DNA of 64,000 nucleotides from Dysidea avara (lineage: Eukaryota > Porifera > Demospongiae > Dictyoceratida > Dysideidae), in the NCBI RefSeq assembly GCF_963678975.1, contig NC_089275.1, positions 37,734,819 through 37,798,818 of the forward strand, read 5' to 3'. Position numbers and translations under genes: made by a program. The notes under the pieces are model-generated. The model saw nothing but the letters and a program-made list of their open reading frames with translations, made no database searches and was not told where the DNA came from. Below are positions 32,575-43,824 of the stretch, piece after piece; positions within the stretch are counted from its first letter, which is position 1, and each line of letters starts with the position of its first letter.

Positions 32575-35500
32575 ATGGAGACAGTAGCACGAACCACATA
32601 TAAAGATACCACACTACCAGAGGCTCTTAACAAAAATGGAGGTATGTTGGTGGTTACAGATTGAACTATGAACTAGCTATATGAATTGTAACTGAATTTC
32701 CCATATATAGATCTAAAGATTCTACAAGACGGATATACTTCTATATTGCAGTCATTTCCAGATGGGTTTTTACAGACACTGGAGGATCTTCAGGATGATA
32801 TTACCCCAGAATGTATTTGTGCTATACTGAGTTCTGAAACTAATGATGCCAAACTAGCTAACAAGATGATGTTGGATTGCATGATAGCAAAGGTCACCTG
32901 TAAAGAAGGTCTACTTGACTTGTGTAATCAGTTGGAGAAGATTTCTAATGCACCCAATATGACTATGGTTGTGGGCCAGTTACGTACAGGTAAGAAATGG
33001 TCACTTATTATCAACACAGAAAGATGTAGGATTTCATACTTAATTCACCAGTGTTAAGTCTAATCATAGAGTCTGATACTACAATACATAATGTTGGGAA
33101 TGCAATACATTTTACAGTTACGGGCTCGATACCATCACATGATGACATTTATGGGGTACAGGGACATTTTCAATAGGTACAATAAATTTTTGCCGAGTTC
33201 ACCCAGAGTTTTCTCAAAAGCAGTTATCTTGTTCACTTCATTGATATTTCATTTGCACTCTCGAAGGTATGAACTTTTCATTAGTGTAGCGTGTAATGCT
33301 AGGCTTGTTTTCATGAAGCCAGGAAAACCCCCACAAAAAGTACTGTCATGTATCCATTCTTTTGCTTCACATACTTAAAGTAACTGCTTTACAGAGCTAA
33401 AAATAATTATGTGCACTCATTATGATATGGCAAAGCTGTTTAGCACTTCTAGAGCTTTGTATGTAATATGCCCTGTACACTAAAACCCCACACTAGTTTT
33501 TAAACACAAACTTCGCGTTCTTTCCTTCACACCTTCGGTTGTGGTAAACTTTGCTTATCTGGTTAGTCCATAACTCTTTCAAATTTTAATAATTTGCTTG
33601 AAAATCTTCTTCCAAAAAGATTAATTTAGACCTTCTTTATAAGACCAAAATTTCTGAATGATTGGATAATGCGCTAAAGTTAAAAGAATGAAGATTAAAA
33701 ATCTTAAATGATTTTTGAGGCCACATACCTTAGAGATGCATACGGTGATTTTGGTACATTACATTTGTGGGAAATTTCTCTGTGAAATTATCTTGTTTGA
33801 AATCCTATATGTGTGTATTTTCTACTATAAGCTCAAGCTCTTCTTTAAACTATAATATACATATGTAGGATTGCCTAAGACATAGATGTTAAGTGTACAT
33901 ATTTGTATAATTTTCAGAATTGCAACGTGCTTTTGAAGTGGATTATTCAAATCGACCTACAGTTATGATACAGAAGCATGTACCAGGTATTTCAGCATAA
34001 TATATCGTGCACATGTAATAAATGTACTGTGTAACCATATACAGAACTGAAGTCATGGTCGTTGACACAAACAACTCTAAGTGATCATTGTAAAGGTATG
34101 TGCATTGTAGCTTTGTTGATGTGAAATAGGGTTTAGAGGAGGAGCTTGTTAATATAACTGCTTACATTAATGCTACTAGTTTATTTTCTGCTATTTGAGC
34201 TAGCACAGCACGTTGTCCTGTAATTGCATGATCATCTAGCTGAACTCCCAACCAAGAGTTTCTTCCTATGCTTGCAGTATAAAATAGGAGTCAAAGTATA
34301 CAGTATAGTGTACAACTTAATGTTATGAGTGTATGTGTTATTATAGGAGTAATGAAGAGACATTATCCAGCACTTTGTAACAGTCTTCCAACGAATGCTC
34401 AAAATTCTATATTGAAATTGCGACAGTACAACAAAATGCTTCCACAAGAAGCGGTTGAAGCCATAGCTTCCTGTAGCTCTGTCAATGAGAGGATGGTAAC
34501 TTGTTTCATAGTCAGCTGCACTGGTGATGAAGAATTCTTCTGGTTCTGTGATCAAATGGAAAAGCTTGTTGAGAATCCTCACTGTGTTGAAGCATTAAGA
34601 AACGGTTTGTCAAAAGTTAAAATTAGACTAATACTTTACATTTCTGTGGCCACCTCTTCATTTACTTATACATAACAAATGCAAGGCAAATTAGGAATTT
34701 TTAATTCAATTGTGGGTTATAGATATAAAAAGTTGTGAAACAAGGGAAGTCACCTGTACCTGCAGATATATTTAATTTAGTGAACAATTAAAAGTTTTTA
34801 CGCCATCATGTTTCCTTTACATGAATAGAGCATGCATGAATTTACAATATAGCATAAAATTCTGGTTGTTATGCTAGCTGATGCTATAAGTGCTTAGCTA
34901 CAAGCACATAAATTTATGTTAGCAAAATTTGCAGGCTCTGAAGGAGTTGGTTTTTTCTGAATTAACATGTTTAAATAAAATTACCCGCTAATGGGGCAAA
35001 AGCAAGGTGCTAAAACCTGGGCATCTTAGTTTACAATCAAGTGAGGCACCTGATATTTGTACGCTAGTCAGTGTACACCAAATATGAGTAGGAATGGGAC
35101 AGGATTTCTTTACCACTGTTATTGTGGGATCGTTTTGTTAAAACAATTAGAATACTCTAATAGAGCAGTCAGGTAAAAGAGATTATTTAATAATATTGCA
35201 TTTGACCATATGCAATTGTGTACTGTATATCTAATAGATGTAATACACTGGTATTCTATGAAATAAAATGGATTATTGCTTTGTTGTAAACTTAATGGTA
35301 CTTTCATATGTTACACAATAAAATCTAAATAGTTTTGTTCTACACGACAGTATTGTGATATGAAGTGATGTTGCCTTCACTGCTTCACTTTTCCTTTATC
35401 ATGAGAATCCATGTTTATCTTTATATACCAATTGAATTACCATCATAAGCTGAGTCTAATGCCCTTTAGTGTGATGCTGTGGGACAAAGCATTATGGAGA

Positions 35501-38500
35501 TTTGGCTAATATCAAAGTAAAAGAAATATATATAATATAGGTGGTGTAGAGTTATGGCAAAGGATAATTGTACTTTATTTGGGTAACCACAGCAGTGGAG
35601 ATGTCTTCAAAACAATTATCCTCAGTATGATTTTGCCAGGAAGTCATAGGTGGTGATAACAAATTCTTTAAATATAAAAAGTTAATAATGGTTTCATACA
35701 AGTTTGTGTGTTAGCATCTAATACTGTATTTTGGAACTTGATTGTCAAACGATTAATTATTTGTTCTCTTCAAGTACTGTAATTTCATTGTAAAATAATT
35801 TTCATATTACAAAATTTTCTTACACGAAAAAACTAATTACGGTATATATACTGTACATGTGTTCAAGGAAATCAAGTTGTGGATTTTATGATAACTTCTA
35901 ATCTTACATATAGACTTCCTGACTGCAGAAGTTGTTATTGACAATAAAGGCAAACAGCAAGATGCAGCGTCTGGTGATCTACTCACAGACAAGTTCTCAC
36001 TTGTTAGAATACAGCTTCGCAATCAACAGAATGTTATACTAAATGGCAAGCAATCAACTGATCATCAAAGTGAAACTCCACTAGGTAAAACTAACATTTG
36101 CATTATTATAATAAGGGGTGTCTAAAGTACGTACTACCCTGCATAACATATTCAGAATAGTGACTTTTGGCTTAACACTTGCACGAATCACTTTGTTACT
36201 TTTTTCTATTATGTGCATGGTAAAATGTTACAGCTCTTTGCTTTATTTGTATCAATCCTTTGAATGTGAAAATGTAACCTAAATCTAGTACAAGCTGCTA
36301 CAGGCAGTATCATGTGAAGTTTGCATATATATCAGAGTTGTTCCAGAAAAAAAGTAATATATGACTGAAAACAATCCAAATCGCTCATTAGAAGTTTCGA
36401 GATAAATGAGAATTCAAGTCAGTATAACTTACCAAAATTTAAATGAGAGATGCATCAATCTATTACCTTTAAAGCCATATCCAGTACTTGTAGCTGCTTG
36501 TAGAGTTTCCCACCAAATAAGATGAAAGTCTGAGCAGTTGGACAAGTGAAGTAAGATCACGAGTGCTCACAAAGGGGAGGATGGTGGGGGTGGTGGGGTG
36601 GGCAAGAGATGGACTTCAAGATAGACAATTGTAGTCCACATGAGATTATAGAGCTGTACTGGCTTCCTAGTGGCTGATATGCAGCAAAATCAACATAGAA
36701 ATTGTCTGGCAAACCTTATTAGGCCATACATCAGTACACCACTGATTACTGCCAAGCCAGGTCCTTCACAAGACCAGAAACTGCCATTTCGTGCTTGCCA
36801 CACCACCCAGAAAAGACACCTCTTAAAACTAGCCTTGAGTAGTTAGAGTATACTGAGAATAGTATGATAGTGTAGCTGTCCACTAGTAAGGTTAGTTTGA
36901 TTTTGCCTGATGTGCGATTTGGATCAGTTTTCTAAAATCTAGTCACATATGCAATCTATAAACTGTTGTAGAAATAAAAATATATGCGTATACAATGTTA
37001 TATGCTCCAATAATACTTAGTTAATTTATGGCATGATACATATGTATGTGTCTTTCAATACTTGTTTTCAATTATGCTGTCTTGGTCCAGGGCTTCATGC
37101 AAGGAGACATCTGGCACGTCAAATACTTTATGACGAAGAGCGACTTCAACAAGGTAATATTGCACATATGTTTGTGTGTTAGTTAGAACAAGCTGACAAT
37201 GTTCTATGCTATTTACTAATCCGAGGGCGAGGCTACCCACAAACTTGTGCCAGAGGTAATTAATTGTGAGTAGCCAAGCCCACACCGTCTGACTGTCTCT
37301 AAAACTGATGTTGGCTTGTTCTAAGTACGTTAGACTGAGTGGATAGGGCAAAAAAAAAGACAAACTGTGCATGTGCTATCATAATCAATTCTCCAACTTG
37401 ATGGTATCAGCACCCCACCACGACATTGGTGTATTAATGCCTAGATTAACACAAATAATGCCTGTACATGCCTTGTCACAAAGTAAGCTAACAATTAGAG
37501 CATTTTTGGCTTTGTCGATTTTTATTTGATCAATGTAGTAAACAACCACGGGCTAGACCACAGGTTACTAACTATTTAGTAACCTTGCCACAGGTTTCAT
37601 TTGCATTTATAACCTCAAACATAAAGGAAATATCACATAAAAATATGTATTACCTCTAAATTTTCGTTTTTGTAGGTATCAAATATCAACAACCTCCAGT
37701 GTTGCCTATCAATTATGTGGAGCGAACTGGTTTGCTGAACAAACTAGCCACTGCTATAGTGAATGCCACAAAAAGTTCTCCTAATTGTGATCCTACCGTA
37801 ACTGTCAGTGGCACTGGTGGTTTCGGCAAGACTACTCTTGTCCAAGCTGTTTGCCACCATGATCTGGTAAAAAAGCACTTCACCGATGGCTTCATGTTTG
37901 TAGACATTGGTCCCCAATACTCGGATCCTGCTGCACAGTTGCATCAACTCTATCATCTTCTGACTGATGGAAAATCATTACCTCGAGGTGATCTTGGCCT
38001 TGTTATAGAAGAAATTAAAAATTTCACCAGCACATACTGCCGTAAGCTTTTAGTCTTGATTGATGATGTCTGGGAAGTCAATGATGCCAGCCCAGTGCTC
38101 CAAGCATTTAGCAGCTGTAAGACCATCCTTACCAGTCGAATAGCTAACATCTTTGAATCGGTGAAGTCAGAAGAGTACATTACAGTTGATTCCATGACAC
38201 ATTTGGAGGCCGCTACACTTCTAACTACTGGCATAGTTGACCTCAAAATTCTACCAGAAGCTACCATGAAGTTGCTGGAGAATCTTGCTGAAGATGTTCA
38301 GCTGTGGCCACTTCTACTGTCACTGGTGCGAGGTCATTTCAAAAGCAGCCAAAGATTGTACAGTCACTCGTTTGAACAACACATACAGTATGTCCAGCGT
38401 AAAATACAAGATAAAGGTCTCAGTGCTCTGGACAAAGAACACCATAACAAAGCAACCATCAGAAACCGTGCAATAAAAGCTTGCGTTGAAGCTAGTCTTG

Positions 38501-39567
38501 ATTTGCTTCTGCAGCATGAGAAGGACATGTTTAAAGCCATATTACTGTTTACTGGCATCGGCAGCTCAGTTCCAGTGCAAATTCTTCATTTATTATGGAA
38601 AATTGATGAGGAGGAAGCAAAGCAATTTCTTGAAAAGTTGCGTGCCTATGGCTTGATCATGCCCAAAAAATTAATGATCCCTCCATACTACAACAAGCAG
38701 GAGTGTACAGAGATACATGCCAGTATCAGTACCTTCATCATACGCAGTTTAGAAAGTGATGAAGTTGTCAAGCTGTCAATAGAATACTATGGAACGGTGA
38801 CAATTATAGATGCACTAACAAATGCTTTTGATCAATCATTTGGACAGCACCCAGCAAAACTTGGCCAGGAAAAGTTCCTTTTGTACTGGAAGACTCGACT
38901 AGAACATGATATCCTGGTTTACTATCTCCGTCGAATAAACATGAGTGCTCTCATTGATCCCCACAGACTCAACTATATAGTTAAACAAACTGAGAATGCC
39001 TTTTTGCAAATCCCCATGATGTCACAATATGGAGCAGAGCTAGTCAGTGAGCTGGAGATGACAGCAAAAGAGAGCCTCAAGACACTCATCCAAGCTCCAA
39101 AACTAAGTCAACAACTAAACCAAGCAGCTCAACAGTGTCTCTATGAAACTAACAGTGCCAAATTATTTGCTACCCTTGAAGATTACTGCAACAACTATCC
39201 AGTTGGAAAAATTGCTATAAGATCTGCTGAAGTTTGCAAAAAAATGATTACATATATGAATGGCTTATCATATGATAGTGGTTTTCTGGTGGCTCAATAT
39301 CAGGAATTGCAAATGCTGAACCCTAAATATCATGGTGTAACTGGTAGTACAATTGTATTGGCTCGTGTTGACCTACACATTGATCTTTACAAACAGGTTT
39401 GCAGTGCCCTGCAAAGTAAATCTCCATTCGAAATGGACACTGTAAATGATTACGTCAGATCTGGAAGGTTTGATGAGGAAGATCGTTTTGTGAATGTGCA
39501 CCATGTGATTAAAATAAAGAGATTTGCTCCACAGCTGCAATTTACAATTGTTGAAAATGACCATTAG
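32575..39567 (+). CDS. CARD-CARD-NB-ARC protein, eight exons
   Basis: Exons at 32575-32641, 32711-32989, 33918-33986, 34045-34095, 34347-34604, 35914-36084, 37091-37153 and 37676-39567, all with GT-AG introns, give 949 residues. An in-frame TAA four codons upstream fixes the ATG at 32575. Every intron is phase 1 and each exon joins without a stop, strong support for the model. Exon 2 (residues 23-115) and exon 5 (156-241) encode related all-helical domains ending in CNQLEKI...VVGQLR and CDQMEKL...VEALR. I read them as tandem CARD-like domains. Exons 3, 4, 6 and 7 encode short linkers. The architecture is that of Apaf-1-like STAND proteins, which assemble into signalling platforms in the cytosol. 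No WD40 or TPR repeats are evident. Introns 2, 5 and 6 are 0.9-1.3 kb; introns 1 and 3 are 69 and 58 bases. Confidence 0.87.
36357..36947. mobile_element. Diverged TGTGAC-family MITE in intron 6
   Basis: The left TGACTGAAAACAATCCAAATCG and the right GCGATTTGGATCAGTTTTC...TCTAGTCACAT are imperfect inverted repeats. Lies wholly within intron 6 of the NB-ARC gene. Confidence 0.5.
37676..39567 (+). CDS. Exon 8: NB-ARC ATPase module
   Basis: The large terminal exon encodes residues 320-949. The P-loop is GTGGFGKTTL (about 365-374). Walker B is KLLVLIDDVW (443-452). The sensor block is KTILTSR (468-474), and WPLLLSLVRG (530-539) is the GLPL equivalent. A winged-helix region of KAILLFTGIGSSVPVQILHLLW type follows. 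These place it in the NB-ARC (AP-ATPase) family of apoptotic and plant-resistance STAND NTPases rather than NACHT. The last 300 residues are helix-rich without a recognised repeat and end in FTIVENDH; they may be a lineage-specific sensor. Confidence 0.9.
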
Positions 39568-41074
39568 TGTATAATGAATACTCACATATGTAGTAGCTGA
39601 ATACCTACAAGTATTATGCATTCAAGTATGTACATATGTACATTAGAATCATACTCTGTATGTAATATCATGTACATCATTAACTAGCACGCTTACGATC
39701 AAAATGTGTTTCATCAGATGTGGATGCCACATGTATTTTGGTGTATTAAAGTAGTTGAGACTGAATTATTGAAACACATGCCCTGATCACTGTGGAGGTT
39801 GAATGAGTAGAAACAATTATTGTACGATGTATTAGTCCCATAATTAAACATGAGCAGAAATTGATTTGTAGTACTTAAATTCTCAGATAGTATGAGTCCC
39901 AAATCTTTGTGTGAGTCATTGTGTGCTAATACTATATGGACATAATTATGTATCAGAGATAGCATATTCTGTTTAAATGATGGGTATACAAATTTCTTAT
40001 GTCCTTCTGGACCAAGTAAAATAATGCAGTGATATTTTCCTGCAAGACATTGTGGGTACTAGCTAATTTAAACACTTTGGATCATCAACAAATTTTAACG
40101 AGCTGACTTTGGTGGGTATAATTATTACAATGTCATGTCATTGATATAAGACAGAAGCCACTAGAAAGGGGGGTTCCAGTGGTAGCAAATAAAATCTGCT
40201 TACAGCTATATACAGTAGTCTAGCTAGTAGGTTTTAACTCCTGAAATTTAATGAAACTTGATGCAGGGTTGGGGAAGATATCTTTCTTTAGTTTAGGGGC
40301 AGGGGAATATCTCGTGCTAAGCTTACTACCAGAGAACAATATACCATGAATGAAATACCTAAGAAGCGAAATGATCCCCATGGATGTGCCATGAAACTCA
40401 TTTCACGGTTATTTATGTATGAAATACCCACGAAAAGTAAAATTTCATGGCACTGACAAAATATTTCATAGCACACAGAAATTTCATAGATGTAGTGCCC
40501 ATGAACTGTTAAATTTTCATAAACTATTCTGTAGGTATTTCATAGGCTGTGTCCATGAAAGTTTATGAGTATTTCATTCCACATAAACCTATAATTATTA
40601 GTTTCTCATCCTCCTGTACTCAAAATAATAGAGCAGGAGGACAAAATTTTATTTTTTTACCAACTAGAAAGCTGAATTAGCTACCTAAAATGACACAAAA
40701 TACAATGCTCTAGCAAGGTGCCAACTAAAAAAGGGAGCTATATAAATGGCCTCCTTTAGCCATCCGTGATGCAAAAATTTGACTGCCCTTGCCTACCATC
40801 CCCAGCATGGCTGTCAAGTGCAGGACAACGGGAGAGTACCAGCTACTGAAACAAATCAATCAAGAGTGCCAGACTCAAGGCGACCCTCGGAATAGATCTA
40901 GACCAGATTGACCATATATGGTATCGGATGACTATTCGATGACGCTGTAAGCATATTACAACAGACCATGGCAAAAATCCTTGTTGAGGTAAGATAAACA
41001 GTGATGTATATGGGTGGGGATAACAAACTAATAGTTTAAGTTTATGTGGCCTAACATGGCATTTTTCATAGCCT
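39568..41074. other. Intergenic, no gene recognised
   Basis: A patch at 40340-40590 is dense in ATGAAAT/ATTTCAT words on both strands, as in an old foldback. No canonical AATAAA was seen close behind the NB-ARC stop codon. Confidence 0.4.
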
Positions 41075-42110
41075 GCCTGTGATACAGATGACCAGGTACC
41101 CAAGTACTTCATAAACAATCCCGGGGAATCCTGAATCATTCTTTGCAAACCAGGAGTCATTGATTACAAAGCTGTACAAAGAATTATTCTGAATTTGTGA
41201 CTGGGCCTGCGAAAACAGGGCATATGGGCACAAACTACTCCCAATCACCTAACAGGTCATATCTTAGCACTGGAACAGAATGTTTGCATTCTGTAACTTG
41301 CATCATAAAGCCAATTAAAGTCGTACCAAGAGCTGAAAATTGCATTGCCATAGCATAATGGTACAAAACGTTATGAGTGATGAACGGTTGAAAATATAGG
41401 AAAAAATCATGTATCCACATGCCCTATTTTTGCAGGCCCAGTCACATTTTGTGACAAGTCTGTTGGAGAGGCTAGCTCTGTACACAAGAAATACTTTAAT
41501 AACAAGGTGACAGCGAGGAAAGAGATAACACAAGAATGCAGTGGTCTGTTGCATGATCAGGATAGTCTTACATTTTATGGAGATCCGGCATATGAGTCAA
41601 GAATTGAATTGCTATCAATTAGGAAGAATAATGGGATCATGGTATTAGCATAATGAACTTGATCCTGTGGGTCTCTCAAAGGAGGCCAACCAATTAATGT
41701 CATTTTGTCATCAGGAATTGGTCCTGGACCAGGACACTCAAATGACCCATGACATTTGGTCTTGATTTATATAGCTTCCACATAGACCATCCTGCTGACA
41801 GACCCACAGGATCAAGTTATTACATGAATGTCATGTACCTATTATATTATTATTAATCTTCTTTCTTGGTAGCAAGTCTTGATTCATATGCTGGGTCTCC
41901 ATTGTTTTTCTGTGTGCAGATTTCAAGGTACTAAGGAGAGGTGGTAATCAACTGTTGTTTTATACTGCTATCAGTGTTTGAAAACTGCACTCCAGTGAAA
42001 GAGTTCAAACTTCAAAGTTGCATTTGCTGTGCAGTTGTACTAAACTTGCATACTGTGTGCATACACATTTGTGTTCTTATAAAATTAGTTTTGGTGTGTT
42101 TGATTGTATC
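41075..42110 (+). pseudogene. Rearranged pseudogene copy of the C25-like gene
   Basis: Segments match the functional-looking gene at 7554-9002. 41075-41195 matches its region 8367-8535 with a deletion of about 55 bases. 41447-41690 matches 8535-8760. Roughly 41690-41905 matches 8660-8845 but in inverted orientation. 41920-42110 matches 8890-9080 including the 3' flank. Frames are broken and the catalytic His/Cys part is absent. A MITE (41196-41446) interrupts it. Because the 3' flank is also copied, a genomic duplication is more likely than retroposition. Confidence 0.88.
41196..41446. mobile_element. MITE inserted in the C25-like pseudogene
   Basis: Perfect 15-bp ends TGTGACTGGGCCTGC/GCAGGCCCAGTCACA, extended with mismatches to about 31 bp. 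Comparison with the intact gene at 8529 shows the empty site (GAATTTTGTGAC). At most a short T-rich target duplication is visible. Confidence 0.85.
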
Positions 42111-43195
42111 AGCTAGGGTTCTAGACCTTTTTTTGGATCTTGTGGATATAAAGCATGAAGCTTTCCAAATATAGTTATAGTATGTATCATAAAGGTTACC
42201 TTTTCCACCTCAGATTTGACCTTTGACAACCGGTTGTTTTTTTTTGTCTATGTCACCTATACATAGTTCAAAATTCACAAACTTGGTGTCAAATTAATGT
42301 TCTTGCTCTGAAGAGTACACTAACATTAAAGAAAGTCCATAGCTTTTACTATTCCAAAAGTTATAGCCATTTATTAGAGCAAAAAGTAGTCTTCCTTTGA
42401 GTCACGATGTTGAGTTATTTAGATCATTTACAATAGTAAGGTGAAACCTGTCTTGTAGTGGCTACCTGTGTTAAGAGACCATGCCTCTATAAAAGTTTAT
42501 TTCAGGAGATAATAGTACACCTTGTACAGTAAAACACACTGCATGCTTGTCTTAATAAGATAGAAAATATTGCCAATGCCTATGGGATACAAAATAGCCA
42601 ATAGCTACACTGAAGCATGCAGTTAGTTGTCAGCCTTCATTATAACATTGTAACAATGCAATGCTCCATTCTATGTGCACCATTAATTGCTGCATGTGCA
42701 GTATATCAGAATGATGTGTTATGATTGGTATATAATACAAGGAACTGGCACTAAACAGTGTTTATACTGACCTGGTGATCAATATTATGCAGATATCATA
42801 AGGCTGTTTGGATAGTGGTATTATACTATTGAAAACCAATTCCTTTACTGTCTTACATATAATAAGATTTAAGAAAAACTTGTAAGTTACTACTACATTT
42901 CGGGCAACTGTTTTAAAATGTACAACATAAAGTCATGCCATTTTGATGTTTTTTTGTTTTGTTTTTTCTGCACCATATACCTATAGCTACATGGTATGTA
43001 CAAGCAATAAATCAATTTTACCTACAGTAGTTTAGTTGGCTATCTAAATCAGTGGTTTTTCCTTCTATATCTACTGGGTTTCAACTTAGTTATAAATATC
43101 ACCCATTAATTTTATGGAGCTCCCATATATTATGTGATCATAGTATAATACCTGTTAACATGCACTTAGTATCTTGACCATGTTATTATCTATGC
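42111..43195. other. Intergenic, no gene recognised
   Basis: AT-rich; no ORF or repeat could be assigned. Confidence 0.45.
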
Positions 43196-43440
43196 AAAAA
43201 CAGCCAAGCTGTATAAAAAGGGTGCAGCCTTCAAAAATCCTGGGTGAAGAAGTTGTAAAATCAAAGGAGGCGACTGCAATGATGTGGATGATAATAAATT
43301 TTATTAATACACAAAGGCCATAAAATTTATTATCATCCATATTATTGCAGCCATTTCATGGCTGCCGCCTTTGATTTCACAATGTTTTTCACCCAGGCTT
43401 TTGAAAGCCGCACCCTTTTATTCAGCTTGGCGGTTTTTTT
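43196..43440. mobile_element. Foldback MITE, copy 3 (diverged)
   Basis: The ends AAAACAGCCAAGCTGTA and CAGCTTGGCGGTTTT and the internal GATGATAATAAATTTTAT palindrome show it is a diverged relative of the foldbacks at 19046 and 55402. ORFs at 43155-43628 fall on its arms or flank and are not genes. Confidence 0.75.
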
Positions 43441-43824
43441 ATGGATTTTACTTCTTTCATATTTTAAATATATACCCAAAGCCAACCATAACCTGGCCCT
43501 GTGGATATGCAGTTACAAAATGTGCCATTTACTCAACCCAGTACATATATACTACTTTTAAGTCATGCATTACAGGTACCAATTACAATGCTCATTTGCA
43601 TGCACATACTTGGTTCACACAAGCTTAGGGTCAAGTGCATTTGATAAAGTACAAGTATTCGAGAATGTTCCATATCCAAAATTATAGTACAAATTGCTTT
43701 CCAAGAGTACATGTATACAAAACAGACTCACATGCGTACATTTAATGATTAACAACAAAAATGTACATAGCTACAGTGTAGAGGTGTGTACTACTTTATT
43801 GCTACGGATATACTTGTAAAAGTT

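Noticed and set aside
33091..33378. 95-residue ORF inside NB-ARC intron 2
   Set aside because: It has no domain, conflicts with the well-supported phase-1 exon chain, and lies between a good donor (32990) and acceptor (33917).
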